DNA of 64,000 bases from Trissonchulus latispiculum. Taxonomy: Eukaryota; Nematoda; Enoplea; Enoplida; Ironidae. The notes under the pieces are model-generated. The model was not told the origin of the DNA. It saw only the letters and a list, made by a program, of their open reading frames with translations, and did not search any database. The position numbers and the translations under genes are program-made. Shown piece by piece: positions 1 to 9,850 of the stretch; the first letter of the stretch is position 1, and each line of letters opens with the position of its first letter. The DNA is taken from NCBI GenBank assembly GCA_030248195.1, contig JASAND010006748.1, forward strand, positions 1 through 64,000. Reading direction: 5' to 3'.

Positions 1-158
1 TACACATATACATTGCCTTCTAAGCCTTCTTATAAATACGACCTAAGTTTGTACCCGCATTATTTGGTTTTACACTCTTAGTACTTGAACTTCATCTTAT
101 CTTTGCTCTCACTTCTTTTGTTCTCACGTTCTCACTTCTCATGCATATGACCAAGAGT

Positions 159-789
159 TTATAATACCAAGAGTAAGACACTCAGCTCTTCCTAATAAAA
201 TAAGCTTGCAAGATGCTGGAAACATTAAGGCCGAAATCTCGGGGGGGGGGCTTCTCAGCGTGTAAACATACACCGCTGACATTTTTAAAAACGGGCGTTT
301 TCGACAAGTTAAATACTATAACTCGAGCTAGGAACATCGTACAGCAATCATTTTTATATCATTATGTTGCGTAGAATGAGATGTTTTTTAACGATTTAAA
401 AAATATATAGTTCGGTTTAGGTAATCTATTATATAACCTGCAACAAAGCATCCTTGCCGCGAAAATTCTGGGAATTTCATCATTTCTTAGAAATGCCTTA
501 CGTTGTCGCTGAATTTATGAGGGATTGCCCAAACTGAACTATATAATTTTTATATCGTTCAAAAGATCTCGTTCTACGCAACATAATGATGTAAAAATTA
601 TTGCTGTACGATTTTCCTAGGTCAAGGTATAGTATTTAATTTGTCGAAAACGCCCGTTATTAAAAATGTTAGCGTTGTATGCTTACACGCTGAGAAGCCC
701 CCCCCCCGAGATTTCGGCCTTAATGTTTCGAGCATCTTGCAAGCTTATTCTATTAGGAAGAGCTGAGTGTCTTACTCTTGGTATTATAA
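159..789. mobile_element. Foldback element with ~255-bp inverted arms
   Basis: The left arm (about 159-419) is mirrored by the right arm (about 530-789). Matching landmarks include TTATAATACCAAGAGT at the outer ends, a G-run at 241-250 opposite a C-run near 700-709, and GTAGAATGAGAT opposite ATCTCGTTCTAC. No reading frame lies inside. This is a foldback/MITE-like element of unknown superfamily; no clear target-site duplication was seen. The arms have many substitutions, so it is old. Confidence 0.7.
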
Positions 790-914
790 CTAAGCTAGAT
801 CTCTGAACTGTTCTCAAAATTTGGTTTGCATAAACTGTTTTAAGACAGGTTCAATTTTCGAAATTTACGGGGGGGGGCAATGAAAATACCAATGTCATAG
901 GGCCTTTTCGTAAA

Positions 915-1160
915 AAGCTTAAACGGCTTAGCTTAAACGGCTTAGCTTAAAAGGCTTAAACGGCTTAAAAAATCCTTTTCATAAATAGTTGGCTTAAATG
1001 GCTTAAACGGCTTAGGCGGCTTAAACGGCTTAGCTTAAACGGCTTAATTTAAGCCGGTTAAGCCGGTTAAGCCGATTATTTATGAAAAGGATTTTTAAGC
1101 CATTTAAGCTAAGCCGTTTAAGCTAAGCCCTTTTAAGCCGTTTAAGCCTATTATTTATGA
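915..1160. repeat. Subterminal array of GGCTTAAACGG words
   Basis: The word CTTAAACGGCTTA is repeated many times, first in one orientation (to about 1050) and then in the other (TAAGCCGTTTAAGC, to about 1160). The spacer TTTTCATAAATA and its complement recur between blocks. The array can fold on itself and matches the one at 3600-3945. Confidence 0.8.
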
Positions 1161-3599
1161 AAGCATTTTCACTATTAATTAAAGCGAAAGCGGGCTTTCA
1201 TTCTGCATGATTGTAGCTTAATTTTCACTATTTATCTCCCAAATTAAATTTGTCTTAACGACTATAGCAGACACAATAAATTACTGTTGCATTCTGATAA
1301 CTTTAATGTATATAATCACATGTGATTATTTATGTAACCCTGTTTTAAGGTGAGGTCATGTTCACGGTCGCGGTCGGTCAGTCTGCCATCATGACTCGCT
1401 AATGATATTCGTTAATGGGGGTCGGTTTGGGTCAAAAATCGATAGTTACGGATATCGCTCGTTTTCTCAAACAGTAGAGGTGCATATGTTCTCAAAAACA
1501 AAATAATACATTAGTGTTCGAAATCAAACTGTGGCAGAGATATTCAGCTATAAAGTTGGAAAACTTGAAAATCACTGTGATGTGCCCTCCAAGGTCATGT
1601 TGAGACAGAACGACAGCGAAATTTGGGTTAAATAATATGTCACATTAATTCTGTGGGTTGGCTAATATTTCATTACTAAAACGACTCCGGAATATCCAGC
1701 CAGTCGTTCACAGTACATTCTTCAATTGTGAACTGAACCTTTTTCAGCTAACTGGCCCTCAAACTTTAACCTGCTCTAACTTTCAGATACTACATTTCAG
1801 ACACATAGTTCTATCAGAAAAGTTGTTCAGCGCATCATTAGATATCGAATGATACCAATTTGAGTAATTTTGGAAAATTCAAAAATTGATAAATTTGACC
1901 CATATGAGATCAAAGGAACCAATAGGGCAAAAAGTTCAACCTTGAAGCATTTGCAAATACCACAATATTTGACAGATATTGAAAGACTTGCCATATTTGG
2001 TGGCTTTCGAATGGATAATGAGTAAGAAATTATTTAAAAAACGTGAAAGTTGTGGAAAATTACGATTTCTGGCAAAATTCGCACATTCTGTGGCAAGTTT
2101 CTTGAGGGCACTACAAGTGGTAAAATTATGCGACTACTGTCTTACAAATTCTGTATATGCGCAGAGTGCTATTTAAAAGCCATTTCTGTAGCTTTTGTCA
2201 AATTCGTGCAGGAGAGACCAAAATGTTTTGCTGGCCCTGCTTTTCATGGTACAAAAAGCACCAATTTTCCAAAATTTTGAAAAACCGCTAAAAATCCTCT
2301 ACTCAACAGAATTGTACCAGAAGGGTTACTTGCACTTATGTCCTAAACATGTATGCAATGTTGTATCACTGTATCTTGTATACAGCAAAAAATTTTCTGC
2401 CACAAAATCTTTAACTTAACTTTTTCATTTTCCTATGTTTAAAACATGTCAAGGTCACCTTTAGAACGATAGAAATAATATTACCCAAAACGCTCTTATC
2501 TTGTTTTGCGGACTCGTTGGGACTGGGAGTATAAAATATGCAAAAATGAGCAAAATCGGAGAAGGTCGAAAAATCGGCCAAAAAGCGACCCACCCCTAAT
2601 TGCTGTAAGCCGAATCCAGACCTGCTTCACACACTTCATTCATTAGACAGGGCTAGCGTTGTTCCACGTGCCGATCTTAGTATTGGTCAAAGGTATAGTG
2701 GGCAACACAAAATAATTTTAGTCACCGCAGAAATATAGTATCAGCTTAATTCTCAAGTTTCTGCTTCACTCCGTATTGTATTGCCTTATTCACTTGTATA
2801 AGCTGAACTTGAAGATTGGTCAGCCTCTCCTAAACCACAAAATCAACAGAATCGCAGCTTATAACCTTAAAATTGTCATGTCTAAAAGGAAAGACTTTTG
2901 CCAGTTTCAGTCCACGTTTCAGTATCTTTAGCTAACCTAATTTTCAGTTGCAAAGGCGACATAAATTTGCCAATATCTCCTGCTATTCTTCCCAAATAAG
3001 CTTCAGTTTACATAGGTGTCGATTGGCGTCGTACTAAAACTGAAACCTGCCTGCAGAAACTAGAAACAAGTTGCATTTTTTGCGTTTGAAGTTAAGTATA
3101 GGGGCCAAATTATCTTAAACAGTCCTGTCGTTCTGTATGTGGAGTCCTCGGATAGAAGAAACGTTTGTCCGATATCTCCAACTCAATAATAATATCTTTA
3201 ACAGTAATCATGAAGACAGATAGGTAAATTGAACGGTTATCAGCAAACAAATAATACAAATAAAACAAATTAACGATTGACACTTTTGCTGGATATGTCG
3301 ACAGCTTTGTGTGGATTACAAGGCTGGAGCATTCATTTATAATCAGTAAAGATATAGAATAACTTAAGTTGAGTTAACAAAAAGTATTTTTTAACTTTAT
3401 AAAGGTGGTATAATACTGTATCGACCAGCATAGACGACGATTTATCAATTTGGGACTACTTTTTAAATATTTATCTATAGTTAAAATTGTAGGACCATTG
3501 CCACTGGATTCTTCTCATTGTGAGCTTCATTTTGATATAAATAGTGTTGATGTACTCCGAATATTAAGAAAGTTACGTGCGTTTAAATATGACTACTAC

Positions 3600-3945
3600 C
3601 ACGATTTAAGCCGTTTAAGCGCGTGATTTTACGCGGCTTAAAAACAGTCAATTTGCACTGCATTTTAAGCCACCGGCTTAAACGGCTTAAACTATAACTA
3701 TTTACGAAAAGGAGGTCGGCTTAAACGGCTTAATTTTAAGCTGCTACATTTTTAAGCCGATGTGCTTTTTATGAAAAGGATTTGGCTTAAAATTTAAGCC
3801 GATGGTTATTTATGAAAAGGTCGGCTTAAACGGCTTAAATTTAAGCCGTTTAAGCCATTTAAGCCGTTTAAGCCGTTTAAGCTGAGGTACCTTTTTGTAA
3901 ATAAATGCAAGTTTAAGCTAAGCCGTTTAAGCTCTTTTTGCGAAA
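3600..3945. repeat. Right subterminal array of GGCTTAAACGG words
   Basis: This is the mirror array of 915-1160, with the same word in both orientations and spacers of the type TTTATGAAAAGG. It abuts the right terminal sequence ending at 3951. The reading frames that cross it (runs of Asn-Gly-Leu on the minus strand) are products of the repeat. Confidence 0.8.
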
Positions 3946-4150
3946 TGGCCCATAGAAATTCTTGCATAAGGGGAAAATGCCTGCCTCCAGGCAGAACGAA
4001 AATTAAAAACACTCTCGGATTGGCTGTAGCCTTCAGCCAAACAGACCACAGCAATTTCGTCCCATGGTTTCCACAAATGCAACTTATCTGATTGACGTTG
4101 CAGTCTACAGAGAGCACCAATGATATAGAGGTTATGTGCTCTTCTCTCCT

Positions 4151-4222
4151 GGCTCCGTGGTGTAGTGGTTGCACGCCTAACTGCAGTTCGGGAGGTCCGT
4201 GGTTCGATTCCCGGCGGAGCCA
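4151..4222 (+). tRNA. tRNA-Cys(GCA)-like unit 1 in tandem repeat
   Basis: The 72-nt segment has a perfect 7-bp acceptor stem (GGCTCCG with CGGAGCC), discriminator A, a consensus A box (TGGTGTAGTGG) and B box (GGTTCGATTCC). The anticodon loop CTGCAGT places GCA (Cys) after U33. The T stem has two mismatches and the anticodon stem one, so it is more likely a Pol III-competent tRNA-derived repeat head (SINE-type) than a working tRNA. Confidence 0.5.
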
Positions 4223-4463
4223 AATCTTTACACTAGCTAGGTTTAGCGTGGTTTAGCTCGGTAAGTAGGGACTTTAGGGTCTAGGCTCTGTGGTAAAGTA
4301 GTGAGTTAGGTTTCACTCATTTCTGGTATTTCCTAATTGGCGAGGCTAGACTGGTTGTTTCCCTGTGTTTGGTCCTTGTGCGGCTCGGGGCGAGCCTCTC
4401 GTAAGCGAGGGAGAGATTTACAGAGAGTACCAATGATATAGAGGTTATGTGCTCTTCTCTCCT

Positions 4464-4535
4464 GGCTCCGTGGTGTAGTGGTTGCACGCCTAACTGCAGT
4501 TCGGGAGGTCCGTGGTTCGATTCCCGGCGGAGCCA
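4464..4535 (+). tRNA. tRNA-Cys(GCA)-like unit 2
   Basis: Identical to unit 1 over the 72 nt, 313 bases downstream. It has the same intact acceptor stem and boxes A and B, and the same defective T stem. Confidence 0.5.
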
Positions 4536-4776
4536 AATCTTTACACTAGCTAGGTTTAGCGTGGTTTAGCTCGGTAAGTAGGGACTTTAGGGTCTAGGCT
4601 CTGTGGTAAAGTAGTGAGTTAGGTTTCACTCATTTCTGGTATTTCCTAATTGGCGAGGCTAGACTGGTTGTTTCCCTGTGTTTGGTCCTTGTGCGGCTCG
4701 GGGCGAGCCTCTTGTAAGCGAGGGAGAGATGTACAGAGAGTACCAATGATATAGAGGTTATGTGCTCTTCTCTCCT

Positions 4777-4848
4777 GGCTCCGTGGTGTAGTGGTTGCAC
4801 GCCTAACTGCAGTTCGGGAGGTCCGTGGTTCGATTCCCGGCGGAGCGA
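4777..4848 (+). tRNA. tRNA-Cys(GCA)-like unit 3
   Basis: Same as units 1 and 2 except that the base after the acceptor stem is G rather than A (GGAGCGAAA instead of GGAGCCAAA), which weakens the last acceptor pair. Boxes A and B are intact. Confidence 0.45.
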
Positions 4849-4849
4849 A

Positions 4850-6055
4850 ATCCTTACACTAGCTAGGTTTAGCGTGGTATAGCTCTGTAAGTAGGGACTT
4901 TAGGGTCTAGGCTCTGTGGTAAAGTAGTGGGAGTGAATTAGGTTTCACGATTTCTGGTATTTCCTAATTGGCGAGGCTTGTCGAGGTTGTCCTGGAACTA
5001 TCTCCAGTCCAGGTTGCGTATCCAGCCTTCAGCGCACATCACCCCGGTAAAGTGGTTTGGTCGCCCAATTACCAGTCTCTGGGGCCAAAACTTTACAGCA
5101 GCTCAGCCGTAACTTTGTATATTTCCTGAGAATTCCATTTCAAAATCAAATTTTTTTGCAAAATATAGCTTTTAGGTCAATCAATAAACGTCAACAAGTC
5201 ATTTCTATGTCATTTGGCAAACATTTCGCTGAAAATTTCCTTGCCATTTCTAAATTCAATTTTAGAGCAAACTTTTTTCAAATTTTAGTTTTTGTTGCAG
5301 TTACATTTGTTGTGCTATTGTTGCTGTCGCCTTAAGTTTTTCGGACCACAATAGGCCTTTTATGCCCATGGACTCGGTTTCCCAGTTTAGTGTCATTGTT
5401 CACGTATCATAATTGGTTTTTTGTTTTGCATAGTGTGCACAAACCAAATAATCACTGCCTTCTCCCTAAAGCAATGCATCCTAAAGCATATTTCACTAAA
5501 GCAGTTCTCCGTAACTTAAGAGTTTGAGGTATTTTTTCAAAATATTTCTCACTGAAAATTTCAAAATATATGCAGCTACAGCTGAACTGCAGCATGAATC
5601 AGATATGTGAAATAATTAGTAGTGCGTCAAACGTACCATTAGTTTTACATTTATTCCTGTTTTCGCGTGGCTTCTTCATAATAGTAAGAGACTGACAGGG
5701 CAATACAGTGTAGCAATACAACAATACACTATCAGTGCAAGTTAAATAATTAGGAGATAATGTAATTGTGCATTGTAAAATGATAGAAGTGTACACACAT
5801 ACATATGTAAAGTTTTAGCCCCAAAGGATAGATAGATGGGCGACCAACACACTTTACTGGGGTGCTGTGCGCTTTAGACTGGATACGCGACCTGGACTGG
5901 AGATAGTTTTCCAGGCCGACCTCGACAAGCCTCGCCAATTAGATAAACCCAAGAATCGTGAAACTTAAGCTCAACCCACTAAGTAACCCCAAAACCTAGG
6001 CCTTATGTATCCCTACTTACCGAAACTAAACAATCTAAACCCTAGCTAGAATACT
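4850..6055. repeat. Inverted repeat made of the tandem-repeat tail
   Basis: About 4850-5075 (the tail of the third unit plus CTATCTCCAGTCCAGGTTGC) is mirrored at about 5830-6055 (CGACCTGGACTGGAGATAG and onward). The two arms enclose about 750 bp with no gene I recognise. This suggests two oppositely inserted copies of one tRNA-derived element, or one element with long inverted ends. Confidence 0.65.
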
Positions 6056-6233
6056 ATAGGCCAAGTGGCCGTGTTACAATATTTACTTTAAAGACTGGAG
6101 GGGGTTATACAGTTGACAGAAACCGTTTACACTTACAGATTGAATCCAAAGATTGGCATAGAAGAATTACAGACAGGCAGTTGGACCATAAAATATAGTA
6201 AATATAAATGCAATACGCCCCGATAGCAGATAT

Positions 6234-6252
6234 TTGGGTGTCCCCCACCCAA
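6234..6252 (+). other. Hairpin, 7-bp stem
   Basis: TTGGGTG pairs with CACCCAA around the loop TCCCC. Confidence 0.5.
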
Positions 6253-6872
6253 CCTATCACCAGAGTGGGTGGTCTTTACTAGTCTAGCCCGACGTTCAAG
6301 ACACTAGGGGACCCCAAAAATGCGATAAAGAATACAGGAAATAGCATAAAATTTGGGCCAAGAAAGCGTAAAAGAAAACCGACCGATTTACTCAAGCGCA
6401 GAACTAAGACTGACTGGGCTTTTTGAAATAATGAGAGAACGTGCAATCACGCGATCACACGTGACTTGCCCAGCCAATCAAATTTTGACAAACTTTTGAA
6501 ATATGTAATGGAATGACTTAGATCTTGTGTTTAAAAGTGGTTAAAAAGCTAGTTTCTAATTGGTCATCGTTCCAAAAGAAGTTTCTACACAAAACGGAGT
6601 CTAAAAGATCTTGCCTGTGTTAAGTTTTAGTTTTGATATTGTGTCCAAGCCATAATTAATTGTTATTGTATAATTGCTAAAATCAGAGTTGCCAGCCCCA
6701 ATTGAGTATCCAATCTTCCTTACGAGAGGAAAAGCCTTAAATTACTCAAACATTAACACAAGAGAAGGGCACTTACAAGCTTAGTTTGGATTAATCAGTC
6801 TAAATAATGAATTACTACACACGAAGTAATAGAAATCATAACAATAAGGTCAATTCCAAAATTCCCCTTTCT

Positions 6873-6892
6873 GAAAGGACAGGTGTCTTTTC
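6873..6892 (+). other. CNGGTG-loop hairpin 1
   Basis: Stem GAAAGGA pairs with TCTTTTC (one G-U pair) around the loop CAGGTG at 6880-6885. The loop fits the CNGGN(0-3) consensus of Smaug/Vts1 SAM-domain recognition hairpins. Confidence 0.5.
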
Positions 6893-6896
6893 CCTC

Positions 6897-6917
6897 AGTG
6901 GCCCGGGTGCGGTCATT
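6897..6917 (+). other. CNGGTG-loop hairpin 2
   Basis: Stem AGTGGCC pairs with GGTCATT (7 bp, two G-U) around the seven-base loop CGGGTGC at 6904-6910. It lies only 4 bases after hairpin 1. Confidence 0.5.
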
Positions 6918-7417
6918 TTCCCCTTCCATTGCTAGAGGTTAATAAGAACGGAAGAATAGTAAAACTCTAGAAATCCTAGTGTGGGCGTGAAAGTAAAACT
7001 TATAATTACTATGATAAGAAATTCAACATTTCTAGCTGAAAAGAATACGCTAATCCTTGTCAGCAGTGTTTTAAAAGCCTTTTCAATGTTTAATAACATC
7101 TATTAGAAGATGGTTTGATAAAATAATCACATAATTAGGTTATACGTAAGAAATTAAAAGCTATAAGTACCTACGTGTGTTTACTTGCAATAATTTGTGT
7201 TTTCCAATGTTTTAGGGCTTTAATTTGTTATTAATTATGTTAACTTGTGTTAGTTAGGCTTAATTAATGTTAATTAGCTAATTATTACGTAAGAAACGAA
7301 ATTTTGGTCTGTGATGCAACTTAGGCTCATATGAAAGAGAAACTTCTCCCCTTTCCAAAAATGTAATCCCCACGTTTTAACTCCCAAAATTGAATGAGTT
7401 ATAAGCGAAAATGTTTT

Positions 7418-7449
7418 AGTAAGATTAGCTTTTATTTTCTAATCTTACT
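7418..7449 (+). other. Hairpin, 11-bp perfect stem
   Basis: AGTAAGATTAG (7418-7428) pairs perfectly with CTAATCTTACT (7439-7449); the loop is 10 T-rich bases. Confidence 0.65.
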
Positions 7450-7533
7450 TTGCTTAAAAGGAAAGTCCAAAAAGGGGACTTCTAAAAAACCTTTATGTTA
7501 ACTCTCTTTTCTTCCTCCCTTCCTTCTTTCTTT

Positions 7534-7560
7534 GTCTGGGAGGTTGTCTACCTCCCAGAC
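7534..7560 (+). other. Hairpin, 11-bp perfect stem
   Basis: GTCTGGGAGGT pairs with ACCTCCCAGAC around TGTCT. It is GC-rich and thermodynamically strong. It follows a pyrimidine-rich run (7503-7533). Confidence 0.7.
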
Positions 7561-7565
7561 TACAA

Positions 7566-7584
7566 GGCAGCCAGGTGCGCTGCT
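7566..7584 (+). other. CNGGTG-loop hairpin 3
   Basis: Stem GGCAGC pairs with GCTGCT (6 bp, one G-U) around the loop CAGGTGC at 7572-7578. It begins 5 bases after the preceding 11-bp hairpin. Confidence 0.55.
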
Positions 7585-7608
7585 GTTTCCCCTTTTCTTT
7601 CATCTTTT

Positions 7609-7724
7609 CCTACGTACGCTAGGCTTGTCCTCAGGTGAACTTTTGTTGGGCCTAGTCCAACAAGAAGAGGACAACAAAAGTTCGCCTCCAGAAAAGAAAA
7701 GAGGACATAAATTTAACACGTAGG
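7609..7724 (+). other. Composite hairpin with two exclusive folds
   Basis: The outer stem is CCTACGT (7609-7615) with ACGTAGG (7718-7724). Inside, 7633-7648 can pair with 7672-7687 over 16 bp with one G-U. Alternatively 7625-7632 pairs with 7667-7674 (8 bp) together with 7643-7649 and 7657-7663 (7 bp). The two folds use overlapping bases and exclude each other. The alternative fold leaves a CAGGTGA (7632-7638) largely unpaired. Confidence 0.55.
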
Positions 7725-8074
7725 TAAAGTTCGGAGGGGGCTTCATTAATTTCCCCCAATTAAAATTATTATAAAAATTAACTAAATATGTCTAGTCAAG
7801 TACGTAGAGTGTCAAGAATTCCATCCTTAGTCCTCAGAACTTGTGTAGATTGCGTAAAAGTTAGAAACAAGTCCCAAAATTCATGTTATTTCCCCTTTGG
7901 TTATGTTTACATGTTAACCAAAATTTTGCAAAGTTTTGCAGAATTTCAGCATCCAAAATTAATCAAAAAAGAGGTCAGTTGGGGGCAATATGTCCCCATT
8001 ATCGTTAATCTTCCCTCCCTCGGGCTGGCCGGTCCGGCAGGCCGCTGGACTGGCCTATGGTAGAGATAGCAAGC

Positions 8075-8102
8075 TTCTAGAAAGTTCTAGAACTTTCTAG
8101 AA
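8075..8102. promoter_or_regulatory. Six-unit heat-shock element (HSF site)
   Basis: Three TTC and three GAA triplets alternate with exact 5-bp spacing: TTC at 8075, 8085 and 8095, and GAA at 8080, 8090 and 8100, each pair separated by TA. This is the canonical nTTCnnGAAn array bound by HSF trimers, here with six units. It lies inside a 36-bp perfect palindrome (8071-8106), so it has no orientation. No TATA box at an obvious distance was found; ATATAG occurs near 8301. Confidence 0.75.
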
Positions 8103-8156
8103 GCTTTAAGCTAAAATGAAAGAGGAATTCCGCCTCCAGTCCGCTAATGACCTGTC

Positions 8157-8187
8157 ACCGAGCTGTCAGCAAAACTGTCAGCTCGGT
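8157..8187 (+). other. Hairpin, 9+3-bp stem
   Basis: ACCGAGCTG pairs with CAGCTCGGT. A T-T mismatch then separates it from CAG pairing with CTG around the loop CAAAA. Confidence 0.65.
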
Positions 8188-8223
8188 CCCCAAAATTTTC
8201 AGCTTCCTCAGTGTTCGTTTAGC

Positions 8224-8243
8224 AGCGACTGAGAGCAGTCGCT
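8224..8243 (+). other. Hairpin, 8-bp perfect stem
   Basis: AGCGACTG pairs with CAGTCGCT around the tetraloop AGAG. Confidence 0.6.
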
Positions 8244-8261
8244 TTATTCCCCTCTTCCCCC

Positions 8262-8317
8262 GACGTGTATTGTTTCTCGGACCACTGGTGTGGTACGGGA
8301 ATATAGCAATACACGTC
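8262..8317 (+). other. CNGGTG-loop hairpin 4 (two-storey)
   Basis: The basal stem is 11 bp (8262-8272 with 8307-8317, GACGTGTATTG and its complement), followed by an internal loop. An upper stem CGGACCA with TGGTACG (one mismatch) carries the apical loop CTGGTG at 8285-8290. The loop has T at the variable position of CNGG. Confidence 0.6.
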
Positions 8318-8341
8318 CCCCTTTAGGACGCATTTTAGGGA

Positions 8342-8367
8342 CCTTTCTGGCCCACAGGCCAGAAAGG
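8342..8367 (+). other. Hairpin, 11-bp perfect stem
   Basis: CCTTTCTGGCC pairs perfectly with GGCCAGAAAGG around CACA. Confidence 0.7.
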
Positions 8368-8706
8368 AAGATTGAGACAAAACACACGAACACTTCAACT
8401 TGAGGAGCCAAATGGATCTTCTATATCCGGCTCAGGAATCCTGCCTAGGACAAAAATATTAGGAATATTTGGCCCTTTTTGGCCTTTATTTTTTTTATGC
8501 AATTTTCGGCCTCCGGGCCTTATTTTTTTATTATGTGATTTTAAGCCTTTATGGCCAACTTTTTATGAAGTATTTTGGGCCGATTGAGCCCCCGATTCTA
8601 CAGTATTTTGGGCCTAAGGCCACCCTTTTATGTTCCATAGCATGTTGGGCCTCCGGGCTAGTTTTATTTCATTTTTATTTTATCATTTGATTAACTCAAA
8701 AATCAA

Positions 8707-8757
8707 GGGCAGCTCATGTAAACCCCTCCTGTGCGATGGAGGTCTTGAAGCATGCCC
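8707..8757 (+). other. RAAAC-internal-loop hairpin 1
   Basis: The basal stem GGGCA/TGCCC is followed by a short second stem, then an internal loop with GTAAAC on the 5' side and TCT on the 3' side. The apical stem CCTCC/GGAGG holds the loop TGTGCGAT. It has the same architecture as 9670-9717 and 9802-9850, with different stem sequences. Confidence 0.5.
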
Positions 8758-9003
8758 ATTTTTCTCTTCTTTTACTTTCTCATTTTAATTCCGTTTTATT
8801 TACCAAGCCACGGCCTCTTGGCCTAAAAATTAGTAGGCCTTTATGGCCTGAAAATACTCTCTTTATTTGTCACTTTTGGGGTTATTTTTCGTAGTTTTCT
8901 TGGGTTTATGAGTGGGATCCCAAATCCGTAGTTCTGAGCTAGAGAGCCCCTTAATTACGGCTCTGAAATTAATAAGCTAGTTAGAGAAAATAACTCCCCA
9001 CAG

Positions 9004-9024
9004 CCGGCAACTAGGAGTTGCCGG
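9004..9024 (+). other. Hairpin, 9-bp perfect stem
   Basis: CCGGCAACT pairs with AGTTGCCGG around AGG. Confidence 0.65.
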
Positions 9025-9514
9025 CCATGCTCTTACAAAAAAAGCCTATATTGTCTCAAAATTTCCATAGTCTGTATCATGTTTTATTTCAGCGTTAGGT
9101 CGGCATTAAAATCATTAGGTATTAAAAATTATAGGGCATTCTAAAGCCAATTCTTAAAATCTGAGTCGTTTTACGTCTAATTTAATTAATTATTAAACAG
9201 TCGTTTAAGAGGAATGGCCGGCTTCCTCAATTGTCGTAGTTTTAATTAATCGTGTATTTAGTTTACTTGACTGTTCTTTGTTGTTAGTAATAATTGCTTA
9301 GCAATTATTACTCACTGGCTTTCGTCAAAATCCAAGTTAAAATCTTTTCCAAAACTTACTAGGTTTAAGTTTTTCACAAAATTTCTTTTATGGGCAATTC
9401 CAAGGAATTGCAAAACCGTCAAATCTGCGCACAACAAAGTTCAAAGTTCTCAAACTTCTTACACCGATGAGCCTAAGTGTAACTTATTAGTTAGTCTAAG
9501 TAGCTAGATAGTTA

Positions 9515-9650
9515 TCAGTATGAATGTGTTGCATAATTGAAGTGTGAATGTTTTGTAAGTCTGAGGTGTGAATGTTTTGCAAGCCTGAAGTATAAATGTT
9601 TTGTATAATTGAAGCGTGAATGTGTTGCAAACTTAAGGTGTGAATGTGTC
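9515..9650 (+). repeat. Degenerate ~29-bp minisatellite
   Basis: About five tandem copies of a unit of the type GTGTGAATGTTTTGCAAGCC, length varying between 28 and 33 bases. GAATG continues to recur more loosely to about 9900. The function is unknown. Confidence 0.6.
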
Positions 9651-9669
9651 CCTAAAAAGTACCTAAGGT

Positions 9670-9717
9670 GGTTATTCGGGTAAACCCCTCATGGAGCGTG
9701 AGGTTCCGAAATTAACC
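9670..9717 (+). other. RAAAC-internal-loop hairpin 2
   Basis: Basal stem GGTTA/TAACC, a two-base 3' bulge, second stem TTCGG/CCGAA, internal loop with GTAAAC opposite TT, and apical stem CCTCA/TGAGG with loop TGGAGCG. Confidence 0.55.
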
Positions 9718-9801
9718 AAGTTTCAAGAATGTTTGGTTGAATGATTGTAGAATGCCCTGATTTGTATGCATGTAGAATGAATGTTTTAGTATAATTGTGA
9801 T

Positions 9802-9850
9802 GGCAACTCACGGAAACTCCCCTTGTACGATAGGGGTTGTGAGGATTGTC
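9802..9850 (+). other. RAAAC-internal-loop hairpin 3
   Basis: Basal stem GGCAA/TTGTC, a two-base 3' bulge (GA), second stem CTCAC/GTGAG, internal loop with GGAAACT opposite TT, and apical stem CCCCT/AGGGG with loop TGTACGAT. The loop differs from copy 1 by one base while all stems differ. Confidence 0.55.

Larger units (their letters stand above)
900..3951. mobile_element. Non-autonomous DNA transposon, 3.05 kb, ATA-flanked
   Basis: The ends are inverted copies: GGGCCTTTTCGTAAAAAG at the left and the complement of a near-identical sequence (CTTTTTGCGAAATGGCCC) at the right. Each is flanked by ATA (897-899 and 3952-3954), which would fit a 3-bp target duplication. Just inside both ends are dense arrays of a GGCTTAAACGG-type word. 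The middle (about 1166-3600) is AT-rich with no recognisable coding sequence. The superfamily is uncertain; a 3-bp duplication is compatible with PIF/Harbinger, but no transposase is present to confirm it. Confidence 0.5.
4107..5000 (+). repeat. 313-bp tandem repeat, 2.9 units
   Basis: The landmark ACAGAGAG starts at 4107, 4420 and 4733, exactly 313 bases apart each time. The three units are nearly identical; the third diverges after about 4977. Each contains one tRNA-like segment followed by a constant tail (AGCTAGGTTTAGCGTGG and onward). The near-identity points to recent expansion. The minus-strand reading frames starting MAPPGIEPRTSRTAVRRATT are translations of the tRNA-like unit, not genes. 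Confidence 0.92.

Noticed and set aside
3806..4536. Minus-strand frames with MAPPGIEPRTSRTAVRRATT
   Set aside because: They are translations of the tRNA-like tandem unit, a common false protein in databases.
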